Origin: Desulfatitalea sp. BRH_c12
Lineage (GTDB): Bacteria; Desulfobacterota; Desulfobacteria; Desulfobacterales; Desulfosarcinaceae
DNA length: 64,000 bases
Assembly: GCA_000961655.1 (NCBI GenBank)
Contig: LADR01000079.1
Span: forward strand, 31,134 to 95,133
Direction: 5' to 3'
Shown here: positions 36,622 to 44,971 of the stretch, piece after piece
Numbering within the stretch: position 1 is the stretch's first letter
Layout of the letters: every line of letters starts with the position of its first letter
The notes under the pieces: generated by a model
What the model saw: the letters and a program-made list of their open reading frames with translations, nothing else
The model's database searches: none
What the model was told of the DNA's origin: nothing
Position numbers and translations under genes: made by a program

Positions 36622-37449
36622 ATGAAAAATACCCTCAAAAACACATCGGAAGACAGGATTTACGCCTGCATTCTGTCCTTTTACGAAACCATCGCTGCTT
36701 GGAAAAAGACCTACAAACGGGCGCTGACAGCCGTTTTGCCGCCACCTGCCATCGATGCCGACCTGGCTGCCATTAAGCTCAAATCGGGGTTTCCGCTGAT
36801 CGACAAGGAACGCCTTGCGTTGGATGAGGCCATGATAAAGCCGCACTTTTTGGCTCTATTGGACATCGTTGGCCATAAAAATCCGCAAGAGGCCCACGCC
36901 ATCGCACTCCAAGTGGCTGACCTGAACGTTTTCAAGCACCTTCTGACGGATACGCTGCGGCACGGTGCCTGCGCCGACCATTCACAGCTGCTTCGATTCT
37001 TGCTTCAGGAAACCGTTCATCCCTTACTGGAAGTCCATGCTGATTTTTTGGCCGGTAAGATAGGCGTGGAGGATTGGCACTGCGGGTATTGTCCGATGTG
37101 CGGGTCTAACCCCATGCTCGGGGTGCTTAAAGGGCAGGAGGGTAAAAAATATTTAATTTGTGAAGCCTGCTTGAGCGAATGGCTTTTTTCGCGCAGCCGC
37201 TGTTCGCGTTGCGGGACGGCGTCGTCCGTAAAAATGGCCTACTTCACTGTACAGGATGATGAGCGCTACAGGGTGGAAACGTGCGATGCCTGCAAACGCT
37301 ATTTGAAAGTCATCGACCAGCGTGGCGACCACCCTGAAAAATCCGCCATGGTAGCGAACCTGACCACACTGCATCTTGATATCATTGCCGTGAAGAAAGG
37401 ATACACCCCGGTGACATCTTTTTTTCAGGAACGGCATCCGCCAGAGTGA
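36622..37449 (+). CDS. fdhE: Formate dehydrogenase maturation protein FdhE
   Basis: A protein of 275 residues with the FdhE layout: a helical N-terminal half and a C-terminal zinc/iron-ribbon half with CGYCPMCGSNP, CEACLSEW, CSRCG and CDACKRYLK. FdhE is a cytoplasmic rubredoxin-like accessory protein needed to assemble formate dehydrogenases. A GTG frame start exists at 36601, but CAGGA lies properly before the ATG at 36622, so that is chosen. It follows fdhB after a strong hairpin and ends before a terminator. Confidence 0.93.
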   Translation: MKNTLKNTSEDRIYACILSFYETIAAWKKTYKRALTAVLPPPAIDADLAAIKLKSGFPLIDKERLALDEAMIKPHFLALLDIVGHKNPQEAHAIALQVADLNVFKHLLTDTLRHGACADHSQLLRFLLQETVHPLLEVHADFLAGKIGVEDWHCGYCPMCGSNPMLGVLKGQEGKKYLICEACLSEWLFSRSRCSRCGTASSVKMAYFTVQDDERYRVETCDACKRYLKVIDQRGDHPEKSAMVANLTTLHLDIIAVKKGYTPVTSFFQERHPPE

Positions 37450-37477
37450 TGCGCAGTCGGTTGCAAGCCCACCGGAA

Positions 37478-37502
37478 CGCCCCTGCAACAATGGGAGGGG
37501 CG
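37478..37502 (+). terminator. Terminator-like hairpin after fdhE
   Basis: CGCCCCT and AGGGGCG form a 7-bp stem with an 11-nt loop 29 bp after the fdhE stop, followed by CTCTGTTTTCTG. It lies in the gap before the convergent PilZ gene. Confidence 0.55.
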
Positions 37503-37544
37503 CTCTGTTTTCTGTTGCTTTTCCGCCGCTCACAACACCTCTCT

Positions 37545-37865
37545 TCAACAAAAACGAACCCCGACATGATAAGTAGGATGCCCCGCTTCTTTGGCCTGGC
37601 ACCATCGCACTTCAGCCAGAGCCGAATCGCGCCCGGCAACCTCCTGATCGGCGAGAATGCACACGATCATGCCTGGATACAACGGTTGAATGGTTTCAAA
37701 ACACATCCCGGTCTCACTTTCATTACACGAACGGCATGGCAGTTCCATGGCGCGGTGGCGTGTATTGAATAATGAAAAAGCAATCGCCTGATTGCGATCT
37801 GTACGTTTACCGTTGCGCTTTTCAGCCTCTCTGCTTGACGTTTTATTATGGATGTTCGTCGACAT
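37545..37865 (-). CDS. PilZ-domain protein
   Basis: A protein of 106 residues. After a hydrophilic N-terminus (KRNGKRTDRNQ) come SCNESETGMCFET, matching the [D/N]xSxxG element, and the strand pattern GMIVCILAD ... LAEVRWCQ ... YHVGVRF typical of PilZ domains, which bind cyclic di-GMP. The canonical RxxxR motif is not clearly present, so c-di-GMP binding is uncertain. GGGAG precedes the ATG. It converges with fdhE. Confidence 0.75.
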   Translation of the reverse strand: MSTNIHNKTSSREAEKRNGKRTDRNQAIAFSLFNTRHRAMELPCRSCNESETGMCFETIQPLYPGMIVCILADQEVAGRDSALAEVRWCQAKEAGHPTYHVGVRFC

Positions 37866-38639
37866 CGGAAACTCCCTTCTATCAAGTTTTTGTTACGGTC
37901 GTTCAGCGGGCTGTTCAGGTGCCCAAGAGATGAATAGCCGCAATGGGCTCTTGTCAATGCCACGTCTTTGAATGGCGCAACGTGGAATAGGCACATAATA
38001 GTAAATAGGGTATATCACTGCCGCGCATAAGGGAATCGGATGAATCCTGTATTTTTCAGGTAGTGGATCGCAACTCCACCTGCACCGATCTGGTCGTTTG
38101 CATGCGCAGTGCGACCGTTCAGAATGCACTCGGTCCATAACGATGATACACGCTGGACCGTATCACCGCGCATTGTGCAATGGTCTAATTTCGTTCTAAA
38201 GGTTTCCCTACCAGCGATCGATCGGAGAAATCATTGCCATCGAATAATCAGAGACGATGCAAACTACGGAATGATCACATCGAACGCGAGGAGGCGCGTC
38301 GGCGCACCACGACTAAAGCGGCAATCGAGTATGAGGCTATCCGTTGGAGCGTAATGTGTCAGCCCTCTCGTATGGTCGGGACCCTTTCCTATCGGAAAGC
38401 GCTGCTGGTCCATTTGCGACTGCGGCGTTGCAGCGAGTCGAATACCTTTCACAAGCCTACACATTAAACATGATTACCCATATACAGTCTGCCGCCCGCA
38501 TCCCATGTTGTATGTACTCGAGGCGAACCATTTTTGATTGAAGGATCGATTGCCTCTCAAGGCCAATTCGATCATTTTTATGACGCGTTTATGACGCGCC
38601 TCTGAGTATACACATAACCCGATAAAGGAGGTATCGCTT
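37866..38639. other. 774-bp region with no supported gene
   Basis: Several frames of 60-80 codons occur on both strands but none has a ribosome binding site, a hydrophobicity pattern or recognisable motifs. At the right end there is a perfect tandem pair of TTTATGACGCG (38577-38598) in the leader of the following small membrane protein. Confidence 0.45.
38577..38598. repeat. Tandem 11-bp repeat upstream of the DUF1328 gene
   Basis: TTTATGACGCG occurs twice with no gap, 42 bp before the start of the small membrane protein. Position suggests a regulatory site or a local duplication. Confidence 0.6.
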
Positions 38640-38807
38640 ATGTTAGGATGGGCACTTGCATTTCTAGTCATTGCCCTGATCGCCGGGGTGCTGGGGTTTA
38701 CCGGCCTGGCAGGCACGGCGGCTGGCATTGCCAAAATTTTGTTTTTCGTGTTTCTGGTGATTTTCATCATCTCACTATTCGTTGGACGCCGACGGCCAAC
38801 GGTATAA
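38640..38807 (+). CDS. DUF1328 family small membrane protein (YtjA-like)
   Basis: A protein of 55 residues made of two membrane helices: [19 protein letters not shown], then a Gly/Ala turn ([11 protein letters not shown]), then [17 protein letters not shown], ending in a basic tail RRRPTV. This is the full pattern of the DUF1328 (YtjA) family of inner-membrane proteins, function unknown and often stress-associated. AAAGGAGG precedes the ATG. Confidence 0.88.
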   Translation: MLGWALAFLVIALIAGVLGFTGLAGTAAGIAKILFFVFLVIFIISLFVGRRRPTV

Positions 38808-38953
38808 ACGCTTGCATTTCGCAGGGATGCTTGGGTGCGCGGTGAAGTCTTCGGGCACAGCATAGACGCTCAACGGGCGCCTTTGGCAACCCTCGAAATG
38901 CATTGTTCGGCGCGAATGGATAAGCGTCGCATGCCGAGAAAAAGAATCACGCC

Positions 38954-39847
38954 ATGGCCGACCCAGGCGGTTCCATGCAATCAAAATCAGCTCTCATTGT
39001 TGTAAACGCACTGGCGCGACAAGGCCAGGAGGATCTTGAACAGGTTCGAGAAGTCCTGCGGTCGGCCGCTATTGGATCTTCCGTCTACACTATCGAAAAC
39101 GTCACCCATATGAAAGACGCCATCCGACGGCATGGCGATCTCGTGGATTATTATATAGTCGGGGGCGGCGACGGAACCTTGAATGCCGCGCTTGAGCCGA
39201 TATTAGAGACCGGGCTGCCGTTGGGCGTGCTGCCATTGGGTACGGCCAATGATCTGGCACGCACGCTTGAAATTCCATTCGATGCCAAAGCCGCCGCCCA
39301 AGTGATCGCGGCAGGACGCGTCAAATGGATTGATCTGGGTTGGGTCAACTACAAGCATTATCTGAACGTGGCCAGCATCGGGCTGGCCGTAAAAGTGAGC
39401 CATGCCTTGAGTGGGTCCACAAAAAAGCGCTGGGGTGTACTCGCTTACCCGTTAAGCTTTTTCAAAGCCTATCGCGCCATGCGGCCTTTTCGCGCACGCA
39501 TTACTTGCAACGGGCAGAGCCAGGTATTCAAATCAATTCAAATTGCCATCGGCAACGGCCGCCATTACGGCGGCGGCCTGGCGATCCGCCACGACGCGAC
39601 CATCGATGACCATCGCCTCAACCTTTACAGCCTCAAACCGCAGCCGATGTGGCAACTGATCCGCTCGGCGCCGGCCATTGTCACCGGCACCATGCAGCAG
39701 GGCGATTTCATCCGAGTGATGGAAGGCGAGGAGTTTCAGGTGGACACGCGCAAACCCATGCCCATCGATACCGATGGCGAGGTGACCACGTATACACCCG
39801 CGCGCTTTAGAGTAAAGAAATCAGCCTTGCAGGTGTTTGTACCGTGA
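38954..39847 (+). CDS. Diacylglycerol/lipid kinase family protein
   Basis: A protein of 297 residues of the DAGK catalytic family: ALIVVNALARQG at the N-terminus, the nucleotide-binding GGGDGTLNAAL near residue 75, and GVLPLGTANDLARTL. The C-terminal beta-rich half (GNGRHYGGGLAIRHDA, DDHRLNLYSL) is typical of YegS/DgkB-like lipid kinases, which phosphorylate a lipid hydroxyl at the membrane. The true substrate is not predictable. Start at 38954 lacks a clear ribosome binding site; an ATG at 38975 after AGGCGG is an alternative. Confidence 0.9.
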   Translation: MADPGGSMQSKSALIVVNALARQGQEDLEQVREVLRSAAIGSSVYTIENVTHMKDAIRRHGDLVDYYIVGGGDGTLNAALEPILETGLPLGVLPLGTANDLARTLEIPFDAKAAAQVIAAGRVKWIDLGWVNYKHYLNVASIGLAVKVSHALSGSTKKRWGVLAYPLSFFKAYRAMRPFRARITCNGQSQVFKSIQIAIGNGRHYGGGLAIRHDATIDDHRLNLYSLKPQPMWQLIRSAPAIVTGTMQQGDFIRVMEGEEFQVDTRKPMPIDTDGEVTTYTPARFRVKKSALQVFVP

Positions 39848-39854
39848 ACTCGTG

Positions 39855-39865
39855 AATTCGTTAAT
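39855..39865 (+). repeat. 11-bp direct repeat flanking the palindromic element, left
   Basis: AATTCGTTAAT lies one base before the left terminal inverted repeat and recurs exactly at 40146-40156. Such a pair is what target-site duplication would leave. Confidence 0.6.
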
Positions 39866-39866
39866 C

Positions 39867-40145
39867 TGGTTATGCAGTTCGCTCAAGTGATTGGCGTTCG
39901 GGATTGGCACGGAGGAGGTGAGCCGGGTGGGTGGTCCGCGCCACGTCAGCCATGAGATTTAGTGAGGCACAAGGTGTGCGCAGGAGATGGGGCCGCACTG
40001 TTTGAGCGCAGCTTGGTTTGCGGCAGGTCAGGAGCGCACCTTGTTGCCTCACTACATCGAATGATGGTGGCGCGGACCACCCACCGTGCTCACGGGGTTT
40101 TTCTACGCCACCCCACGCATTTCAATTGACCGAAGTGGATAACCA
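39867..40145. mobile_element. 279-bp MITE-like palindromic element
   Basis: The whole stretch folds on itself. Terminal inverted repeats starting TGGTTAT match at about 20 of 24 positions. A 27-bp arm (39918-39944) pairs with 40067-40093, with 19 bases perfect. A further arm TAGTGAGGCA... (39960-39981) pairs with 40034-40054, and GCCGCA/TGCGGC close the centre. It is non-coding and flanked by exact 11-bp direct repeats. This is the architecture of a miniature inverted-repeat transposable element; a structured RNA is an alternative. Confidence 0.7.
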
Positions 40146-40156
40146 AATTCGTTAAT
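40146..40156 (+). repeat. 11-bp direct repeat flanking the palindromic element, right
   Basis: AATTCGTTAAT abuts the right terminal inverted repeat, matching the left copy at 39855-39865 exactly. Confidence 0.6.
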
Positions 40157-40257
40157 ACGCCGATTCTTCTATAGAATTGCCACACTGGCAAAGACGACCA
40201 AACAGGCACCAAGTTACGAGCCCCAATCACCATTAACGACTCAACAAAGGAGAGCCT

Positions 40258-40416
40258 ATGGATATCATACGGATTATTATTGCCATTTTACTTCCACCCC
40301 TGGGGGTGTTTTTGCAGGTTGGCTTTGGCAAGCATTTTTGGCTGAATATTTTGCTTACGCTTCTCGGATATATTCCCGGCATTGTGCATGCCGTTTGGGT
40401 CATCGCAAAGTATTGA
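40258..40416 (+). CDS. YqaE/Pmp3 family small membrane protein
   Basis: A protein of 52 residues with the classic Pmp3 pattern: IIIAILLPPLGVFLQVGFG (first helix with the LPPLGVF motif), then FWLNILLTLLGYIPGIVHAVWVI. Family members are inner-membrane proteolipids linked with salt and membrane-potential stress. AAAGGAGAGCCT lies before the ATG. Its last 17 bases overlap the 3' end of the convergent PHP-kinase gene. Confidence 0.92.
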   Translation: MDIIRIIIAILLPPLGVFLQVGFGKHFWLNILLTLLGYIPGIVHAVWVIAKY

Positions 40417-41962
40417 TGCCGGGCATGTCAGGGGCCCATTCCGTTTGGCTCGCGTTCACGCTGATGAGGGCCTGCTCGGCTGAGAGCATGACGTGCCATA
40501 GATCTTCACTGTCTCCCATACCTACTTTGACAAGATAGTACATGATGCTCAAAGCTGTCCGCGCTTTGAAAAGGGCTACCCGCGCTCGGAAATCAGTGCC
40601 CGGGCAGGCAACGGCCTGCAGATAGGCATCCACAAAAAAGCCCGATCCGGCATGGCTTAAAACCAGGGGGTGGGACCTGAGCTGATTCTCGTACTGGGCG
40701 ACGAAGGTGCCCACATCATAGGCGGCAGGCAGTTGATAGGAACTGTGCCAATCGATGGCCGCAACGAACCGCGTCTCGTCAGCGGCTGGATCGTCCTGGC
40801 CGATGATAATGTTCTTGGGATGATAATCGCCATGCGCCTGCACGAGTTCTTCCTGACGATCGGCAAAAAAGGCCATCTCATACCGCAACACGCTGTCTGC
40901 AATCTCCTGTATCCTTTTACGATGGCGGTTGTGGGTATGATGAAGAATAGAGGTGTAACGGCTCAACCGGCCCGGCTCCAAGTCGAGGAATTCATTGGGA
41001 GGCGTTATCTGCAGGCCCATTTGATGGAGGCGCGCAAGCCAGCGGGCAGCCAGACTTAAATACTCCCGGGAGCGGGCCGGTCGCTGCACCAGGCACTCGT
41101 ACAATGAAGCGCCCTGAACGCCCTCTTCGATCAACAATAAATTCTTTTCGTCCTGGCCCACCGGCTCCGGGACGCGGAACTGCCCCTGCCGGAAGCCGTT
41201 CTGGGAAATGGCCGACATGATGACATGCGAACGCTCCCCCGACCGCCACAGTTTGTGGTCCTTGTGCGATTTGACAATCCACTTATGTTGCGAACCTGTG
41301 TGGCAGGCATTGCCGATCTGCAGTTCAATGACCTGACGATTGCTGGTGCCCGCATGTGGAATCTCGCTTAAAGTCGGACGGCATCGCCCCATTCGAATTT
41401 CTTCGGCCAGGGTCTCGATGGCATCGATCGGATGATCGAAAACAGTTGTATATGTACCGCAGTAGCTGAGCGAATGGATGTCCGTGCCACCTGTGGCCGT
41501 AAACTTATAGCGATGCCAGTCTTTCAAGCCGCGAATATTTTCCGATATGCTTTGATTCGAATTGAAAATTTCGACAGCATGCAAGGCAGGATCGCGCAAA
41601 GCTTTCTCAGAGGGTATTTTTCCGTTGCGGTAAGGATGGGCCCACACCAGGGCCGCTTTTGGAAAGCGGCGGCGGATGTCCGCCGTCGAACTGCCTGGGG
41701 GTATGGTTTCATCCGCACCATAGATCAGAACATCTCCGAAATCGGAAGTCCGCACCTCTTGACCGGATAGAATGACGAAATGGCCAGGCAGCGCGCATTC
41801 GCTTAAAAGCGCTTTCAATTCCGATGCCGACCATAAATAATGATGATCTGTTATAACGATCCCGTGAAGATCCTGCTGAAAACACCTCCGAACCAAGTCA
41901 ACGGCTGACACATGACTGCAGGCCGAATGCTCGGATGTATGACTGTGTATTTCAAGTATCAT
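40400..41962 (-). CDS. Fusion of PHP phosphoesterase and aminoglycoside-phosphotransferase-like kinase
   Basis: About 520 residues. Residues 1-210 form a PHP metal-dependent phosphoesterase domain with ligands in EIHSHTSEH, IVITDHH, VWAHPYR and GGTDIHS. Residues from about 225 form an APH/choline-kinase fold with the catalytic loop QAHGDYHPKNI and the metal-binding AAIDWHSS. Each half is complete, so the protein may both remove and add a phosphate, or use one as a sensor; the substrate is unknown. The frame extends 14 codons to a GTG at 42004; the ATG at 41962 puts the PHP motif at the N-terminus as in relatives, though its ribosome binding site is weak. Confidence 0.85.
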   Translation of the reverse strand: MILEIHSHTSEHSACSHVSAVDLVRRCFQQDLHGIVITDHHYLWSASELKALLSECALPGHFVILSGQEVRTSDFGDVLIYGADETIPPGSSTADIRRRFPKAALVWAHPYRNGKIPSEKALRDPALHAVEIFNSNQSISENIRGLKDWHRYKFTATGGTDIHSLSYCGTYTTVFDHPIDAIETLAEEIRMGRCRPTLSEIPHAGTSNRQVIELQIGNACHTGSQHKWIVKSHKDHKLWRSGERSHVIMSAISQNGFRQGQFRVPEPVGQDEKNLLLIEEGVQGASLYECLVQRPARSREYLSLAARWLARLHQMGLQITPPNEFLDLEPGRLSRYTSILHHTHNRHRKRIQEIADSVLRYEMAFFADRQEELVQAHGDYHPKNIIIGQDDPAADETRFVAAIDWHSSYQLPAAYDVGTFVAQYENQLRSHPLVLSHAGSGFFVDAYLQAVACPGTDFRARVALFKARTALSIMYYLVKVGMGDSEDLWHVMLSAEQALISVNASQTEWAPDMPGINTLR

Positions 41963-42150
41963 GCTTTTATCTCTACAAGGCCCAACCTTCACAATAATCG
42001 CCACTGCGACCTATGAAGACCTCTCTACGGCATGGTGCCATATTGAATAAAGGGTAGGCCCCATTTCTGCCTCTTGGTCTAAGATGTAAGCTCCACTCGC
42101 CTGTTACCAGGCATAGTCCCCTCACCTAAAAAAAAAGAGACAAGGAGGTT

Positions 42151-43377
42151 ATGATGGCATTCAACCCATTGAAGGAAAAAGGCATACCTGTTGAAAAACA
42201 ACTGAAGGATTGGTCAACGCTCAATGTCAAGCCGTATGACAAGAACGATGTCAATCCCTACACGCGCTGTCGCATCATCATTATGAACGGCGCGGAGGTA
42301 GAAGGTGCTTTTTTCTCCCATCAGTTTGCGCGCCATTGCGATGACATAGAGCTCAAGCGCACGCTCGCAATGGCCCGGCGGGTCGAACAGCAGCAGCAAA
42401 AACGCATCAATTGGCTGATTCCGGCCAATGAATCCCCCCTGGAAGTCACTATTGGCTACGAGCAAGTGGCCGTGGATCTCACCGCGGCTCTCGCGCAAAA
42501 CGAACCCGATCCCGTGGTCAAGGCGGCACTGGATTTCGCGCTCCTGGAAGATTTCGATCATCTTTACCGCTATGCCGATCTTCTGGAGATGACCCAAGGC
42601 ATCAAGGCCGAAAACATCGTCGGAAAAATGACCGAAATCACGGTCGGCCGGCCCACCGTTTCAGAGCATCGACATCCCTTTGACGAAATCCGCCCCAACT
42701 ACTCTGCCGAGAAGGCCGATATTCTAACCAAGCTGCACGTGATGATCATCGTGGCTGCCGAGCAGCAGACCATGAATTTTTACATGAACGTGGGCAACCG
42801 CGCCGAAACGGATATCGGCAGGGGGTTGTACCAGGAAATCGGTATGGTAGAAGAGCAGCATGTCACACACTATGAATCCCTGGCCGATCCTACCATGAGC
42901 TGGTTCATGCGAGATGTCATGCACCAGTACACCGAATGCTACCTTTATCACTCCTTTATGCAACAAGAAGCGGACGACCGCATCCGCAAAATCTGGGAAG
43001 AACACCTGGACATGGAGATCGGCCAGTTAAAAGCCTCCTGCGAGATGATGAAAAAACACGAAAAACGTGACGCGGCCGAGTTTCTTCCCGCCGCCATGCC
43101 CAAACCGCTCATCATGGAAAGCAATATCGACTACGTTCGCAAAATAATGGCGGAGCAAACCGATTTCAATGCCAAGGGAACAGAATATGTTCCTGGCGAA
43201 CAAATCCCTTCCGACTACCGGTATTTCGACCATCAGAAAATGGTCAATGGCAGCTGGGTACCGTCCCAAGATATTATCCGTCAGTATATCGAAAAAAACG
43301 GTAAAGATTATCGCCTGGAAATCAAAGGCCCCCACCCCGTCAAGCGGTTTCAGAAGCGGGATAAAGTCGTGAAGTAG
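42151..43377 (+). CDS. Ferritin-like-fold protein of unknown function, 408 aa
   Basis: A helical protein of 408 residues. Repeated acidic/His helix patterns occur: LLEDFDHLYRYADLLE, IIVAAEQQTMNFYMNVG, IGMVEEQHVTHYESL and IWEEHLDMEIGQLK, which resemble the E-x2-H ligands of di-iron four-helix bundles. MARRVEQQQQKRINWLIP near residue 75 adds another helix. No signal peptide. I do not recognise a named family; an oxygen or peroxide defence role is suggested by two rubrerythrin genes in this window. AGGAGG precedes the ATG and a terminator follows. Confidence 0.75.
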   Translation: MMAFNPLKEKGIPVEKQLKDWSTLNVKPYDKNDVNPYTRCRIIIMNGAEVEGAFFSHQFARHCDDIELKRTLAMARRVEQQQQKRINWLIPANESPLEVTIGYEQVAVDLTAALAQNEPDPVVKAALDFALLEDFDHLYRYADLLEMTQGIKAENIVGKMTEITVGRPTVSEHRHPFDEIRPNYSAEKADILTKLHVMIIVAAEQQTMNFYMNVGNRAETDIGRGLYQEIGMVEEQHVTHYESLADPTMSWFMRDVMHQYTECYLYHSFMQQEADDRIRKIWEEHLDMEIGQLKASCEMMKKHEKRDAAEFLPAAMPKPLIMESNIDYVRKIMAEQTDFNAKGTEYVPGEQIPSDYRYFDHQKMVNGSWVPSQDIIRQYIEKNGKDYRLEIKGPHPVKRFQKRDKVVK

Positions 43378-43412
43378 TCCGGGAGTTGTCTGCCAATAGT
43401 CGCGTTGACTAT

Positions 43413-43446
43413 CAGGGAGGACGGCGATAACCGCCCTCCCTGTTTT
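43413..43446 (+). terminator. Rho-independent terminator
   Basis: CAGGGAGG and CCTCCCTG pair with an inner CGG/CCG extension, followed directly by TTTT. It lies 36 bp after the ferritin-like gene and before the convergent outer-membrane protein gene. Confidence 0.8.
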
Positions 43447-43461
43447 CTTGGGTTGATCAAA

Positions 43462-43992
43462 CTACCAGTTGATACCTAAACCGAGAGCGTATACGAAACG
43501 GCCGTCTTCGTAGTTATCTTCGATGTCATCAGAATCTTCGAAAGTGAAGTTGTATTCACCCAGAAGATACAAAAAGGCTTTTCTCTGCACGAAATACTTG
43601 AGGCCGGCTTCGGGGCCGGCGATAAACGTCTCTTCGACATCATCACCGTACAGATAGCCGAAATTAACGCCGAGAAAGGGACGCAGCCGTCCAAGATCGA
43701 AATGGTAATCCGCGAAAGCCCGTGTGGAAGCGTTCCAACGGTCGCTGCCGGTATCGGGATCGCTGTAGAGAACCCCCTGGCGCAGGCCGAGTTCGAACGC
43801 TTTGGTGAAAAAGTACCCCACGCTCGCCTCCATCGAAGCGACGGTGTTATCGATATCATCGTCACTTGTTCCGCTACCCTGGATGGTCAGTTCCCAATCG
43901 CCCGGGCTAAAGCCCCATTCTTCCTGAGCCAAGGCCATGGATGGCATCATGAGCAACAAGGCCAGAATCAATGCTGTTTTTTTGTTTTTCAT
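43462..43992 (-). CDS. Outer-membrane beta-barrel protein
   Basis: A protein of 176 residues with a signal peptide (KTALILALLLMMPSMALA, cut near AQEE). The mature part alternates hydrophobic and polar residues in amphipathic strands (WELTIQGSG, EASVGYFFTKAFELGLRQGV, FADYHFDLG, RPFLGVNFGYLYGD, FVYALGLGINW) and ends in W, as small eight-stranded OmpW/OmpA-type barrels do. AAGGAGG precedes the ATG. Function beyond outer-membrane location is unknown. Confidence 0.88.
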   Translation of the reverse strand: MKNKKTALILALLLMMPSMALAQEEWGFSPGDWELTIQGSGTSDDDIDNTVASMEASVGYFFTKAFELGLRQGVLYSDPDTGSDRWNASTRAFADYHFDLGRLRPFLGVNFGYLYGDDVEETFIAGPEAGLKYFVQRKAFLYLLGEYNFTFEDSDDIEDNYEDGRFVYALGLGINW

Positions 43993-44043
43993 CTTTTTTC
44001 CTCCTTTAAGTTTGTTCCTCCTTTGAGGGACATGCGCATAGCA

Positions 44044-44072
44044 TCATACGAAGCCAATCCTCATTCGTATGA
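44044..44072. promoter_or_regulatory. Perfect 9-bp inverted repeat upstream of the beta-barrel gene
   Basis: TCATACGAA and TTCGTATGA with an 11-bp spacer lie about 50-80 bp before the start at 43992. A dimeric regulator could bind here, but nothing identifies which. Confidence 0.45.
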
Positions 44073-44347
44073 ACAACGCCGGCACGTGGTCTCGCCCTCT
44101 ACAACGAGAATTCCGTTAGGAATCGCGGCCACAATGCTGATAGGTAGTGTATGGAACGGGTTCAGGGGCCGCAATCAGGTCAATAGCGTATATGGGGGCC
44201 GTTTATCCGGCATGCGGCAGGCAATGCGCCCCTCACCGAACAGGTTGGAAAGGAGTATATGGGGGATACGATTAGCAGCAACTTTTTGTTGCAAGTTCGG
44301 CACACGGGTTCTGTGCGAAAAAAAAAGGAGTCAGCAGCGTACGTGAC

Positions 44348-44368
44348 GGGCGAACACGAGGTTCGCCC
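44348..44368. repeat. GGGCGAAC/GTTCGCCC palindromic repeat, copy 3
   Basis: Perfect 8-bp arms GGGCGAAC and GTTCGCCC around ACGAG, followed by CCTTAC. It is the cleanest of four dispersed copies. Confidence 0.65.
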
Positions 44369-44393
44369 CTTACGAATCGTTGGTGCCTCACTG

Positions 44394-44444
44394 TGGGGAT
44401 AGCGCCATGTGGACCGTGGACGCATGCAAACCACACTATCCCCA
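44394..44444 (-). terminator. Possible terminator of the rubrerythrin gene
   Basis: TGGGGATAG (44394-44402) pairs with CTATCCCCA (44436-44444), with a GTGG/CCAC inner pairing. It lies 24 bp after the stop of the minus-strand rubrerythrin gene, but there is no T-run. Confidence 0.4.
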
Positions 44445-44467
44445 GCGGAAAGTGATGCTTTCGCATC

Positions 44468-44971
44468 TTATTCTACAGTTTTGAATTTTTCTTTAGGTGC
44501 ACCGCACACCGGGCATTTGTCCGGAGCGGCCTTGTCGGTGACATAACCGCAAACCTGGCAGACCTGATAAGCGGTGACTTCATCTTTGATGACTTTATAA
44601 ATGGCCCGTTCATACAGCTTTGCGTGAAAACCTTCCGCGTCGCGTGCCTGACTGAATGTCATGGCAGCCAATTGTTCACCCTCTTCTTCCGCTTGCCTGA
44701 CAAATTCCGGGTACTCGGTTTCGCTGATCGTTTTCTCGCGTTGGAAGGAATTTTCCAGGTTGGTATCGGTGTCTTTGACCATCAGGTCCTTGATAAGATT
44801 CAAATGGCGCGTGGCGTGGACTCGTTCCGCTTCGGCAACCGCCCGAAACAGAAGCGCGATTTGCGGCACATCTTCTTCATCGGCTTTTTCGGCATACGCC
44901 AGAAGCCTGAAGTAGGCTTTGGCTTCGCCTACGAATGCGGTGCGCACATTATCGCTGGTCTTTTTCTTCAT
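44468..44971 (-). CDS. Rubrerythrin-type peroxidase
   Basis: A protein of 167 residues. The helical di-iron domain has EAKAYFRLLAYAEKA, AVAEAERVHATRH, and EGEQLAAMTFSQARDAEGFHAKLY, giving the Glu/His ligand pattern. A rubredoxin-like domain follows with CQVCGYV and CPVCGAP. Family role: cytoplasmic reduction of hydrogen peroxide in anaerobes. The frame is open to 45073, but GGAGG stands before the ATG at 44971. Confidence 0.93.
   Translation of the reverse strand: MKKKTSDNVRTAFVGEAKAYFRLLAYAEKADEEDVPQIALLFRAVAEAERVHATRHLNLIKDLMVKDTDTNLENSFQREKTISETEYPEFVRQAEEEGEQLAAMTFSQARDAEGFHAKLYERAIYKVIKDEVTAYQVCQVCGYVTDKAAPDKCPVCGAPKEKFKTVE

Larger units (their letters stand above)
43993..44467. other. 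475-bp intergenic region with several palindromes
   Basis: No gene is supported. The region contains TCATACGAA/TTCGTATGA (44044-44072), a GGGCGAAC/GTTCGCCC repeat (44348-44368) and a TGGGGATAG/CTATCCCCA hairpin (44394-44444). The promoter of the beta-barrel gene must lie at the left end. Confidence 0.5.

Noticed and set aside
38109..38541. Three overlapping frames of 65-81 codons upstream of the DUF1328 gene
   Set aside because: They overlap one another in different phases and lack ribosome binding sites or motifs.
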